From assembly GCF_002127325.2 (NCBI RefSeq), contig NC_035437.2:109644321-109708320 (forward strand): a DNA stretch of 64,000 nt, read 5' to 3'. The translations under genes and the position numbers were made by a program. The notes under the pieces are model-generated. The model was given only the letters and a program-made list of their open reading frames with translations. It ran no database searches and was not told the DNA's origin. Numbering within the stretch: position 1 is the stretch's first letter; each line of letters begins with the position of its first letter. This document shows positions 52,351-63,251 of this stretch, in pieces. The stretch comes from Helianthus annuus (taxonomy: Eukaryota > Streptophyta > Magnoliopsida > Asterales > Asteraceae).

Positions 52351-55062
52351 ACTCCCCCTTGAAAATAGCTTCATAGTGTAACTTTGTCTTCAAACATCTT
52401 GCAATCTTTTGGTCTTTAGATAGCTTCAACTACACATAGATTCTGACATCAACAGACTCCCCCTTAGCCGATGCTTCTAATCTCCAAAAGTCTTTATTCT
52501 GATTAGACAAACTATCTGCAACTCTTCCATATCTCTGTGCAATGTAGTAGAAGGATCCTACCATGCATCTTCACACGTTCTGCACTCCACTCTCAATCTG
52601 CACTTCACTTGAGTTCTGCACTTCATTTTACTACTGACTCAATCTGTTTAGAAACACAAGCAAGTACCTCGAAAACCATTAGTCCTTTTCATATTCAAGA
52701 TAAACTAATGTTCTATCTTATCATGCAAAAACAACTACCTATCAGTTCAAAATGGGAAACCTTTTAAAAGAAAATCTTTTTGGTATTTTATAATTTTTTA
52801 AGAAAATGAAAAAACAAAAACAAAAAAAATATTTACAATGCATATTTTTTGTGAGAATCATGTGCCAGAAGATTAGGAAAACTGTTTCACATTATTAGTT
52901 AATTTTCTTAATTTATGTTGTGAATAACAGTCCAAGACGATTACCAGTGTTGTTTATCCACTTAAACAAAACACATGAACATTTCAAGTACCTTTACTTG
53001 GTGATACGATTAAGGTAATATTATATTATTGCACTAGTGTGTCCCACTTCAGGACTACCCCTGCGATCAAGGTATGCAAAAAGCTTCCTCATAGTAGGTA
53101 AGTATACCGAATTCATCCCTTTTGTTTTACAATGTTAGACCATTGTGATCAGGTTAGTACTTTCGTACAACAAAGAGATCAATATCTAACGTGGGTAAGG
53201 CAAATACCAGATTTGGTACGATTTATGCATTTTGCAAATTTGAATAACTCTCTAGGATAGCTTCTTCAATTTCTGGGTTTTTGGCATTTTTGCTCTTTTA
53301 AGATGTCTTGGTAGTGCCTAGGTCAGCATATATCTGGATGCAGCAAAAGGACAACCTTAATATGCCCAGATGAAATAACAGTATAAAGACCCAAAACCTC
53401 AGATTTTGGCAATCTCTCAACACAGGGTGGACACAGATGGAATCTCGGTAGAGATTCACAGGGGGGTTGTATTTTGCGGGGATACAATTCCTAAAGTGGC
53501 GTATTCAACTTTGGATAAAGCAATACCTAAGTTTTAAGTTCCGCGGGCTTAGCTAGCCCCATCCTTGTCCAGTACATGCTCGTTAGTATGGAGGCTTTCC
53601 ACTTTTATTCGGTTTAGTATACACGCGTGCATAACAGGGGTATACCCATCTACCTTTCGATATTGCTCGAAGGCGGTCAAGCTAAAAGAGGAAGTTAGTC
53701 CATACCAGGTAGAAGTTGCCGTACTTATATTTAGACCGGGCATAAGGTCTTTTCTAAAAATATAAGGGATCTCTTTTCATCTAATGAATGGATTCTAGGT
53801 AACTTAGTGGATTCCAAGTAGGAGTAGACATTTTTGTAAAAAGCTTTAAGATCGGTTACCCTTTACTTTTTATAAGCATTATAGTTTGGACTACCCCAGC
53901 GAGAGGTAGATGGAACAAAGGGAACAACTCTAAGGACAAGAAGGCCTGTATTGATTAGGAAAGTGGAGTTGCTTCCTAACCTTCCTGGTCGCGCGTCGTT
54001 TTACGGTGGACGATCTTAGGAGAGCAAAGTGCTCTTGCGCATGTTGGACGAAGACTAATGGCTCCAAACGGTATCATAAGCCTAATAGGAGTAGTCTAGG
54101 ACAAGGGACAGAAGCGCTCTTTTCCCTTCCTAATGTCAGGAAAAAAAATCCTGATTTTTTGGAAAGGGCTGCCTTAACCGAATACCCCTTTGGGAGTATT
54201 CTACGGCAAAGAAGATCGCTCGGAAGGGTTCCCCTTCCTCCCTTTCCCGGAGAGGTTTTTTCAATTCAATCGTAGGCGGGCTGGTAACAAACCAGCTTCC
54301 ATGAAGGTTATAAAACCATACGCCACTGATGTGTTACCCACTTGGTACACAGTTCGTTAGGTTTATATCATGTTGGTAAGTTGATTATTTCACATTTTTT
54401 TCCTACTGGTACATCATATAATGGATCTACTATCACACTTAAGCAATTTAAATTTCAATTTCAATGTGACAGTCGAACTCGCTATCATTTCTTCTTTTTC
54501 ACACCATGATTTCTCAAATTTTTCATTTTTCATTTTTTTAACTTTTTACTGTTTTTCTATTTTTTTTTAAAAATTTTTTTAGCATACTTCCCTCGACACA
54601 CACACTATCTAAAATCTTTTTGGCTTAGAGGAATTTCTCCCCCTAAATTTTTGTTTTTATGGAGTAAGTTTAAAAGAAAAATAATAAAACTAAAATTTAT
54701 AAACAAACAGGCTCCCACTTAAATCTGACAAAAGTTTTTCAATTTTGAAGTTTAGAATAAACATAACAATCACTGAAGTAAATAATTCGTTACCAATTTT
54801 AACCTACTATTCACCTCATATGCTTTAAAGGAACAACCACTAGTGAACACATCAATACTGACTAAGACAACTATCGAAACGTCCACAAAAATGAGTAGGT
54901 CATCACGGTACTTTTGGATTTTTTAAAACATTATAATTTATAAGATATGACAAGGAAACTTAAAAGAATTATAAGTTTGTTATGGAGGGAGAAAAGTGTA
55001 ACTAATTACCCATAATTATGTTAAAACTCATGGATTTAAGTGTAATAAGACGAGAGGCTAAT
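52351..55062. other. Unrecognised spacer, partly organelle-like
   Basis: No retroelement domain in any frame. 52351-52500 may be an internal part of the adjacent minus-strand element. 53560-54276 is less AT-rich and lacks the local base bias, with phrases such as GGAAAGGGCTGCCTTAACCG that look organellar (mitochondrial) to me, but I cannot name a gene. 54480-54660 is T-rich. Confidence 0.3.
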
Positions 55063-55295
55063 ATATAATTATTGTTTAAAAGACCAATTTACCCTCATTT
55101 TAGGGGTGTATTTATAAATTAAGATAGAAAAAGTTCTTATTTTTGGGTATTTTAAAATACCTCTCCCTCATGTATTATCTATAATACACGAGGGAGGGGT
55201 ATCTTAAGATACCCAAAATATAAGAACCTTTTCGCTCTTAATTTATATACACACCTAAAATGAGGGTAAATTGGTCTTTTAAACAATAATTATAT
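55063..55295. mobile_element. Hairpin MITE beside the copia LTR
   Basis: Nearly perfect palindrome of 233 bp centred at about 55180 (TGTATTATCTATAATACAC). The arms share ATATAATTATTGTTTAAA and TTTACCCTCATTTTAG. It ends six bases before the LTR at 55302. Confidence 0.85.
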
Positions 55296-55301
55296 TTTAG
55301 C

Positions 55302-56028
55302 TGTTGGGATTGAACCCTGCCAAAGGAACAGATAATGAAAGCCAAAACTGGATCTATGGATCCAGAATAAACAGATGTTTGATTGCAAGTCTCTCCCCTT
55401 GAAAGTGGTTTCAACATCTGCTGACCTCCTATCTGCTGATCATGCAAACTGCTGACCTACAACTGCTGACCAAGTCAAAGTCTGATTGAAGAACTAAAGC
55501 TCTGCCGCTCAATCTATTGCCTTGGTTCAAGCACTGCTGATCATGACAAGTACTGCTGGGTTCACAGCAGTGGAAGGATGCAACAACAGTTTAAGTTTGT
55601 TTTATGTATTGAAATGTAATATCAGTAGTTAGCATAGCAGTGTTTGTATAGATCAGAGGTTAGAGTTTGTTGGGAGGTTAGATGTCACTTTCATGGTGAC
55701 GTCAGCTTAGATGCTCAGTGGTTTGCAAGTGCCTATAAATAGAACAGTACTATGTACTGTTCTATTTAGCTCTTTCACCATCTTCTTTCTGCATGAACAA
55801 ACACTGAGCTCGGGCTGAGGGGGAGTTTGTATATCATACATGCATTGTAATCAGAGTTTAAAAATAAATTTAATCATTTGATTCTGTGTTGGAAATGTAT
55901 GATTGAAAGCATTTCTTCTGTTTGATTGTGAAAAGTTTGCATCCATTTAAATTCTGCTGCACTACTCTTTCATTTGTTCATCTAAATTCAAACACAAATC
56001 ACAATCAATCCAAACTCAGATCCTAACA
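55302..56028 (+). repeat. SIRE-like 5' LTR
   Basis: 727 bp, TGTTGGGATT...ATCCTAACA. TATAAATAG box at 55733. A polypurine-like GAGGGGGAG occurs inside at about 55818. Confidence 0.85.
55733..55767 (+). promoter_or_regulatory. LTR TATA box followed by a perfect hairpin
   Basis: TATAAATAG is followed by 12-bp perfect arms AATAGAACAGTA / TACTGTTCTATT around a 5-base loop, near the expected RNA start. Confidence 0.6.
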
Positions 56029-56030
56029 AT

Positions 56031-56042
56031 TGGTATCAGAGC
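56031..56042 (+). other. Primer binding site of the SIRE-like element
   Basis: TGGTATCAGAGC, Met-tRNA type, two bases after the LTR. Confidence 0.9.
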
Positions 56043-56196
56043 TTGGACAGTCAAATTTGATTTAACAATCATTTTGACGTAAATAGTTGAGCTCGAAATT
56101 GTTGATACTGATAGTTTGTTCGTTGTGTTGAAAAACAGAGTAAGGTTTAATCACCGATAAAGTTGATTAATCAGTGCCTGTAAAACAACCAGAAAG

Positions 56197-58197
56197 ATGT
56201 CGCAATCACAAGATGATAAAAATAACATTGGCTCTTTGTTTAAACCACCTATGCTTAAGCGAAATGAGTACAACATCTGGGAGCGAAGGATGTGTCACAT
56301 CCTCGCTCAACAAAACACTGGATGTTGGAGATCTGTCGTTTTCAGTCCTCATGTTCCTATGGTGCCAAGTGCAGAGGACACTAAAAAGTTCGTTCCTAAA
56401 CCATCTGAAAATTACACTGAATCAGATTTTCAGAAGTTCGAACTTGATGCCAAAGCATTTAGCATCATAGCCTCTGCACTACCCAACGAAATCTATGCTG
56501 GACTGTTACATTGTAGCAGTGCCAAAGAATTGTGGGATGCATTGAAGGAACAGTTCGGAGGAACGGATGAGGTTATTGAAAACAACAGGGAAATTCTGAA
56601 TCAGCAGTATGAAACATTTTGTCACGTCAAAGGGGAGTCACTAACCCAACAATTTGAACGTTTCAGTTGTCTCATCAGTGAACTAAGGCTTGTTAAAGGT
56701 ACATTTCCAAATACAACTCAAAATAGCAGGTTCCTTAGATCATTGCCAGAAAAATGGGACACAATTGCTTTTGTCACCAGAAACTCAGCTGAGTTCAAAG
56801 ATCTGACCCTGACCCAAGTCCATGGTAGACTCCTGACCTATGAAAGGGAGTTAAACCAGAAAAGGAAGTTGCAAGAGTCTGGGAAAGTTGCTGATGACTA
56901 TTCATTTGGCAGCACAGCTCTGTTTGGTCAGGAAGAATCTGGTAGCAGCAGTAAGGATCAGAGTTATGATCACTTTATTGACATAACTGCTGGGGGTAAT
57001 TTTAACAACTCTGATTCTCACTCTGCAAATTATGCTTTCACTGCAAATACTGAAAACCAGATGTCAGATAATTTGTGCTTTGAGCTGAATGATTTGCAAC
57101 ATTTTGATCCCACTGACTTAGAAGAAACGGACATCTTGCATCAATTGGCTTTGCTTAGTGTTAGAACAAGCAAATTCTACAAAAGAACAGGGAGAAAATT
57201 CCCAGGGCTTCATGGGAATTTAAGGGTGGGGTTGGATAAGTCAAAAATCAAGTGTTACAAGTGTAATAGGCTAGGTCACTTTGCTAGGGAATGTAGGAGT
57301 CAAACCACTGGTCCCATAATCACTCACCCTGGCTCAAACCCTAGACCACAACAACAAAACACTGTGCACTATACTCAATATGCCCCTGCAGCACATGTTA
57401 ACACTGCTCATTATGCTGCAACCCCTGTGCCTGTGCATTATGTTCAAACCACTGTTCCACAAATTCAGTATGTTCAAACCTCTGTTCCTCAGGCACAAGT
57501 GCAACCTGTTGCACCTCAACAAGCTGCTCCAACAGTGACACAACCAGATCAGCAAAGCTTTTTCACACATGGCTTTATTGATTGGAGCAGCATGCCTGAT
57601 GAACTTGGTGATGAAAATTTTGCTCTCTATGCTTCTAATGATGCTTTTGATGATGAATTTTGTTTGACGGCATTAGAGTCAATACCAGAAGGGGTTGAAA
57701 CTGAAGGTGAACAGCTAAGTGCTGAAACAGTGGATGAAGTTGCTGAAGCAGTGGTTACTGCAGTTGCTGGTGAACTACTGCTGGAAGAAAATTCAGAAAC
57801 CCTGATTGAACCACTGACCGACCCTTGGTCCAAAGATGACAAAGAGAAAGAAGATTTGAAGAAAACTGGTGAGGAAGAAGAGAGAGATGATGAAAAAGAT
57901 GATCATCAATGTGATTGTGCCATGATGGCTGCTGCTAAGGTATCACCTCAAGTTCTTGAAAAACTGTGTTCAGACAACTGTATTATTGCATTTGCCAACA
58001 TTAAAGAGGTGAATGAAAATCTTAGGGATAAAATCTTGTCTGATGAGGTCAAATTTGAAAAGTCATTAAAAGAGCTTAGAAACAAATTGGCTGAAAAGGA
58101 TAAAGAAATCAGCAGCTTAAAAGAAGAACAAAGCATAACCAAAACTCAACTCCAAACTATGGTAGAAAAATACCAAGTTTGCAAAAAACAGTTATAG
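56197..58197 (+). CDS. SIRE-like Gag, N-terminal part
   Basis: 666 codons from ATG 56197. Residues about 15-230 are the copia Gag (NEYNIWERRM, AKELWDALKEQFGG, FERFSCLISEL, FLRSLPEKWD). The CCHC knuckle KCYKCNRLGHFAREC lies at about 350-365. After it come a Gln/Pro-rich tract, an acidic tract and a coiled coil (about 610-660). TAG at 58195-58197 ends it. The same frame continues at once (58198-59265), so this is a single nonsense codon inside a longer Gag. Confidence 0.9.
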   Translation: MSQSQDDKNNIGSLFKPPMLKRNEYNIWERRMCHILAQQNTGCWRSVVFSPHVPMVPSAEDTKKFVPKPSENYTESDFQKFELDAKAFSIIASALPNEIYAGLLHCSSAKELWDALKEQFGGTDEVIENNREILNQQYETFCHVKGESLTQQFERFSCLISELRLVKGTFPNTTQNSRFLRSLPEKWDTIAFVTRNSAEFKDLTLTQVHGRLLTYERELNQKRKLQESGKVADDYSFGSTALFGQEESGSSSKDQSYDHFIDITAGGNFNNSDSHSANYAFTANTENQMSDNLCFELNDLQHFDPTDLEETDILHQLALLSVRTSKFYKRTGRKFPGLHGNLRVGLDKSKIKCYKCNRLGHFARECRSQTTGPIITHPGSNPRPQQQNTVHYTQYAPAAHVNTAHYAATPVPVHYVQTTVPQIQYVQTSVPQAQVQPVAPQQAAPTVTQPDQQSFFTHGFIDWSSMPDELGDENFALYASNDAFDDEFCLTALESIPEGVETEGEQLSAETVDEVAEAVVTAVAGELLLEENSETLIEPLTDPWSKDDKEKEDLKKTGEEEERDDEKDDHQCDCAMMAAAKVSPQVLEKLCSDNCIIAFANIKEVNENLRDKILSDEVKFEKSLKELRNKLAEKDKEISSLKEEQSITKTQLQTMVEKYQVCKKQL

Positions 58198-59265
58198 TCT
58201 ACCCAGATCACTTGTGAAAGATGGGTAGAATCTTGTAAAGGGTATGAGGTTATGCTTGAGAAACAGCTTAAAAGCAATGTCAAGTTTGGTATAGGACATA
58301 GAAAATATGATGATCTTGTAAACACTGCTGCAATACAAGCTGTTTCTTCTGAAATCATACCAACCAACAAAAGTGGCCAAGAAGTTAAAATAACTGACAA
58401 ACTTGGTAACAAAATTACTCTGGAAAGATCTGTGGGATCTTCAACTTTTGAAGAAATTGAGAAATACCAATATAAACCCACATGGTCTGATGAGTGTGAT
58501 ATCCTTGAAAATTTCAAACCAATGGATTTCACAACCACTGATGGTGTAAAAGCTCCAAAAGCAAAGGTCATTCCTATCAAAGATATCCCAACAGAGGTTC
58601 AAAACTCTGTTGCAAAGGAATCTGAGAAAAGGAAGAAAAGAGAAAAGATCAAAAACTTGTTTTGTGAATTCTGTGAAAAGAAGAATCATCTAACAAAAGA
58701 TTGTTTTCATCTAAAAGCATATGATATAAACAAAACAAGCATCATTTTACCTGCTGAAAGCCGCACCATCTGTGGCAAAGATAATCACAAAACTCAAAAA
58801 TGTGTGTATCTCAAAAACTTTGACATAAAAAAGAATGAATACACTGCAAAAACATCTTTGAGTCCATCAACATCATCTGTCAAGTTCACCAAGAAACAAC
58901 CACTGTTTGTCCCTGTCCAAACTGCTGTCACAAAACAGCTGAACCAAACGTCTGTCCAAAGAGATGTACTGGTGACTGATGCACCCCCTGCCAATCAATT
59001 CAGAAAAGGCAAGGAAAAAGCATCATACCAAAGGATTCCACACGTTTATGAGACCTACAAAAGGCCCTCTAAACCAAGAGTGAACATGCATCCTTTTGGT
59101 TATCAACAGATGATGGGTCAAGACCCCCAACAGTGGTTAGAGAAAAACATTCTCAAAAATGTTCAAACCCATGTGCTAACCACTGTCCATGCATCTGCCT
59201 CCATCCCAGACACTGTTGAGACCCCATCCAAAGCCCTGTTGGCTTTGGAGACCTCTATGAACTAA
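58198..59265 (+). pseudogene. SIRE-like Gag, C-terminal part after an in-frame stop
   Basis: Same frame as 56197-58197; the first ATG is 58252. Two more knuckle-like motifs are seen: CEFCEKKNHLTKDC and a degraded CGKDNHKTQKC. Basic linker follows. It ends TAA at 59263-59265, overlapping by a few bases the open frame that carries protease. Confidence 0.8.
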
Positions 59266-59963
59266 TCCTTTTACTTCATGTGCAGGGAGCTTCTGCATGC
59301 TTAGATAGTCTTTGGTATGTAGATAGTAGAGGCTCCAGGCACATGACAGGATGTAAAGCCCTTCTTCAAGATTTCAAACTTCATGGAGGGGGTGATATAT
59401 CCTTTGGTAATAATAGTAAAGGAAAAGTTCTGGGGTCTGGTACAGTAAAGTCTGGAAATGTAAAATTTGAAAATGTCAATCTTATTGACAATCTGAAATT
59501 CAACCTCCTGAGTGTATCTCAAATGAGTGATAAAGGGTTTGGCTCATTCTTCACAAAGGATTGTTGTAGGATTGTTGGACCAGAAATGGTTAGTAAGATT
59601 GAAGCAATAATCAAGAAAGGCTCAACAAAACTTGTTGCTCAAACAAGTGGCAGTGTTTATGTTGTTGACATGTCAAGAGAGTGTCCCAGAGCTGATGCCT
59701 GTCTGTTCTCAGCTGCCTCTAACAAAGAGACAGAGCTATGGCACAAAAGACTGGGACACACAAATCTCAAAACAATCAATGAAATTTCAAAAAATGGCTT
59801 AGTGAGAGGCTTACCACAAAAAATGTTTTCATGTCCTGAACACTGTGTTTCCTGTTTAAAAGGAAAACAACATAAAAGCTCTTTTAAGCCCATTGAAGAG
59901 TCCAAAACAACCCAGTGTTTGCAAATGCTACACATGGATTTGTTTGGCCAGTGCAAGTCATGA
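59262..59963 (+). pseudogene. SIRE-like protease and integrase zinc domain
   Basis: Opens after a stop at 59259-59261, in another frame than Gag. The protease site reads D-S-R-G-S at 59322-59336, where the family has D-S-G; the following HMTG is normal. Then the GAG-pre-integrase block (WHKRLGHTN...C..C, about 59740-59860). The frame is lost near 59950, one base short at GPVQV, and stops at 59961-59963. Confidence 0.85.
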
Positions 59964-62686
59964 GTCTCAAAAAGAAGAGATATTGCTTGGTTATTGTTGA
60001 TGACTTCTCTAGGTTTACATGGACCTTCTTTTTACACTCAAAAGATGAGACTGCAGGCATTTTGCAAGACTTTGTGACACAGGTTGAAAAGCAATTTGAC
60101 CTTCCAGTAAAAGTCTTCAGGAGTGACAATGGCACAGAATTCAAAAATAAGAAGTTGGATGCCTTCTGTGTGAAGAAAGGGATTGTAAGGCAGTACAGCA
60201 TCCCTAGAACACCAGAGCAAAATGGGGTTGTTGAAAGAAAGAACAGAACATTGATTGAGGCTGCTAGAACCATGCTTGCAGATTCAGGTTTGCCATTAAC
60301 TTTTTGGGCAGAGGCAGTAAACACTGCTTGCTGTGTCCAAAACAGAGTTTTGATCAACCCCAGGCACAAAAAGACTGCTTATGAAATTCTGTATAAAATA
60401 AAGCCATTAATCTCATATTTCAAAGTTTTTGGTTGCCCATGTTTCATTCTAAACTTAAAAGATTCTATCTCAAAGTTTGCAGCCAAAATTGATATGGGAT
60501 ACCACCTGGGATACTCAACCACTGCTAAGGCCTACAAAGTGTTTAATACACGGACCAAAGCAGTGGAAGAGACTTTGAATGTAAAGTTCAATGAACTTTC
60601 ATCAATGAAAATCCCTGCAAATCCTGCAGAATTGTTTGATATTGAAAAATTCACTTTTGAAAATACTGCTGTCAAGACTAACAGTGCAGGTCCATCAGAA
60701 GATTCATCACCAGACTATGGATATGAGATCATCATTCCTCAAAATTCTGCTTCAATAGGGAGAGCATCAGTTGTTCAAAACAGTTGTCAAAGCTCAACCT
60801 CTGCTACCTCAACAGCTGTTGACCAAAGTAGCCCTTTAACCACTGCTTCCACCTCATCAAACACTGCTGACAAAAGTCCTCAAACGGTGGATCAAAGTCA
60901 GCAGGTGTCCACACCTTTACCCCCAATGCCACCACCTTTTGAAGCCACTGCTGGGTCATCAAAGTCACCAGCAGTGGTTAGCTCAGATGATACACATCTG
61001 CAGCCTTCACCACTAAATGCCATCATTCTATACCAAGGAGAGCTCATCTTCTTGAAATCTCATCCACCAGATCAAATCATTGGCAACATCAATGAAGGGG
61101 TGCTTATTAGAAAGCAGTCCCAAAACATTTGTCTTTTTGCGGGTTTTCTATCACTCTATCAGCCAGTCAAGTACCAAGAGGCACTGAAAGACAACAGCTG
61201 GGTAGAAGCCATGCAAGAGGAGCTCCAACAGTTCAGAAGACAACAAGTATGGGAGCTTGTTCCACTGCCAGAGAATGTAAGTCATATTGGCACAAAGTGG
61301 GTCTTCAAAAACAAAACTGATGAAAGGGGCATTGTTGTCAAGAATAAAGCCAGGCTTGTGGTTCAAGGTTACAGACAAGAAGAGGACATTGACTATGATG
61401 AAACATTCGCCCCAGTAGCAAGACTTGAAGCTATCAGACTCTTTCTGGCCTTTGCTGTCAACCACAACATCAAGGTGTATCAAATGGATATCAAATGTGC
61501 ATTCCTCTATGGTAAGATACAAGAGGAGGTTTATGTTTGTCAACCTCCAGGTTTTGAGGATCCATTTTATCCAAATCATGTCTACAAGCTAAATAAAGCT
61601 TTGTATGGCTTGAAGCAAGCACCAAGGGCCTGGTATGAAACTCTGTCCACTTTTTTACTTTCCATTGGTTTCACCAGAGGCAGGATTGATAAAACACTGT
61701 TTTTAAAATGGAGAGGGAAGGATTTGATGATTGTCCAGATTTATGTGGATGGCATCATTTTTGGAAGCACATGTAATAAAATGTGTGAAGAGTTCAGGCA
61801 ACTCATCACAGCTGAGTTTGAAATGAGTGCAATGGGTGAACTCCAGTGCTTTCTTGGTCTCCAAGTAAAGCAGCTGCAAAATGGTACTTTCATTCATCAA
61901 GGCAAGTATGCCAAAGAACTTTTAAAGAAATTTGATATGGATGATTGTAAGCCATGTAGTACACCCATTGCAACAAATAAATTGGTCATGTCTGAAGAAA
62001 AGGATGATTTGGTTGATCAAACCTTATATAGAAGCATGATTGGGTCTTTATTGTACCTAACTGCATCTAGACCAGATATCATGTTTGCAACATGTGTCTG
62101 TGCAAGATCCCAATCAGCCCCTAGAAAGTCAAAGCTTATTGCTGTAAAAAGGATATTCAAATACCTCAAAGGTGCTCCCACACTTGGTATCTGGTATCCA
62201 GCTGATGGTAAAATTGAGCTTTCAGGTTTCTCAGATAGTGACTTTGCTGGATGTGATAAAACAAGGAAGTCCACTTCAGGAGGGTGCCAATTCCTAGGCA
62301 ATTGCTTAGTGTCTTGGCAAAGCAAAAAGCAAGCAGCTGTCTCCACATCCACTGCTGAGGCAGAATATATAGCTGCTGCAAGCTGTACAGCCCAACTACT
62401 CTGGCTTCAAAATCAGTTACTGGATTTTGGTATCACTGCCTTGAAGACACCACTTATGTTGGACAGCCAGGCAGCAGAAAATATCATCAAAAATCCAGTT
62501 TCCCATTCAACCACCAAACACATCGACATCAGACATCACTTTGTGAGGGATTGCTATGAAAAAGGTTTGATTTCTCTGCATCATGTTCCAACTAAGGATC
62601 AGCTGGCAGATGTGCTAACCAAAGCATTAGACACATCCACCTTTGAAAGCTTGATCTCTAGGATTGGCATGCTAAATATGGAATAA
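59915..62686 (+). CDS. SIRE-like integrase core, reverse transcriptase and RNase H
   Basis: Homologous from about 59955. The integrase DDE core (VDDFSRFTW, SDNGTEF, PEQNGVVERKN) and a Ser/Pro/Thr linker are followed by RT (KWVFKNKTDERG, QMDIKCAFLYG, ALYGLKQAPRAWY). The RT catalytic box reads Y-V-D-G (61742-61753), where Y-V-D-D is invariant. RNase H has SDSDFAGC, STAEAEYIA and KHIDIRHHF, and ends TKALDTSTF. Length and order are normal for copia, but the catalytic change should abolish polymerisation. Confidence 0.9.
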   Translation: MFANATHGFVWPVQVMSLKKKRYCLVIVDDFSRFTWTFFLHSKDETAGILQDFVTQVEKQFDLPVKVFRSDNGTEFKNKKLDAFCVKKGIVRQYSIPRTPEQNGVVERKNRTLIEAARTMLADSGLPLTFWAEAVNTACCVQNRVLINPRHKKTAYEILYKIKPLISYFKVFGCPCFILNLKDSISKFAAKIDMGYHLGYSTTAKAYKVFNTRTKAVEETLNVKFNELSSMKIPANPAELFDIEKFTFENTAVKTNSAGPSEDSSPDYGYEIIIPQNSASIGRASVVQNSCQSSTSATSTAVDQSSPLTTASTSSNTADKSPQTVDQSQQVSTPLPPMPPPFEATAGSSKSPAVVSSDDTHLQPSPLNAIILYQGELIFLKSHPPDQIIGNINEGVLIRKQSQNICLFAGFLSLYQPVKYQEALKDNSWVEAMQEELQQFRRQQVWELVPLPENVSHIGTKWVFKNKTDERGIVVKNKARLVVQGYRQEEDIDYDETFAPVARLEAIRLFLAFAVNHNIKVYQMDIKCAFLYGKIQEEVYVCQPPGFEDPFYPNHVYKLNKALYGLKQAPRAWYETLSTFLLSIGFTRGRIDKTLFLKWRGKDLMIVQIYVDGIIFGSTCNKMCEEFRQLITAEFEMSAMGELQCFLGLQVKQLQNGTFIHQGKYAKELLKKFDMDDCKPCSTPIATNKLVMSEEKDDLVDQTLYRSMIGSLLYLTASRPDIMFATCVCARSQSAPRKSKLIAVKRIFKYLKGAPTLGIWYPADGKIELSGFSDSDFAGCDKTRKSTSGGCQFLGNCLVSWQSKKQAAVSTSTAEAEYIAAASCTAQLLWLQNQLLDFGITALKTPLMLDSQAAENIIKNPVSHSTTKHIDIRHHFVRDCYEKGLISLHHVPTKDQLADVLTKALDTSTFESLISRIGMLNME

Positions 62687-63251
62687 CAGGCAAAATCCTG
62701 TTTTTCTATGAATAAAAGCATTAAAATGTTTTCAGAAAATCAAAAATCCATCCTTAAAAATAGCTAAAAATGAATTTTTCATTAAAGTCCTAAAAGTCTG
62801 CCATAACCACTGGTGGGTTCAAAAGTCTGTTCTACCTCAAAGTCTGTCCACTGCTGCAAGTCATCCCCTGTTCTCCTGTTTCCTTGATAAGCACTGATGT
62901 TCAAAATCAGTGTTATATCCACTGTTGTGCTATCTACTGATAGCTAAAAGCATCCACTGTTCTCCATTACCATTACAACTACTGTCTTCACCAGTTGTTT
63001 TCACAAAAAGTACTGTTCAAAAGTACTGTCCTTCACTTCACCAGGGGATGGCATGCGGACAGTACTTTGTGGTCAGAGCTTTTGTAACCGCTGCCACATC
63101 AGCATTCACTTTTCATCATTAAAACCCCCTTTCAAAACCCAAACAGGGTTTCACTGTCAAATTGAATTCTTAAAAGTTCTTTTCTCAAAGCAGTTTTCAT
63201 CACATTTCATCAACTTCCTCCACAATCTCATCTTCGATTCTCGTCTTCAAA
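62687..63251 (+). other. Non-coding stretch between pol and the extra ORF
   Basis: AATAAA at about 62713. Many CACTG(T/C)T/ACTGTTC motifs at 62860-63040. No domain in short ORFs. Confidence 0.5.

Noticed and set aside
54006..54275. 89-codon ORF in the organelle-like stretch
   Set aside because: No recognisable domain and no sign of a plant gene; may be chance in less AT-rich DNA.
57334..57842. Minus-strand ORFs within gag of the SIRE-like element
   Set aside because: Shadows of the Gln/Pro-rich and acidic Gag tracts.
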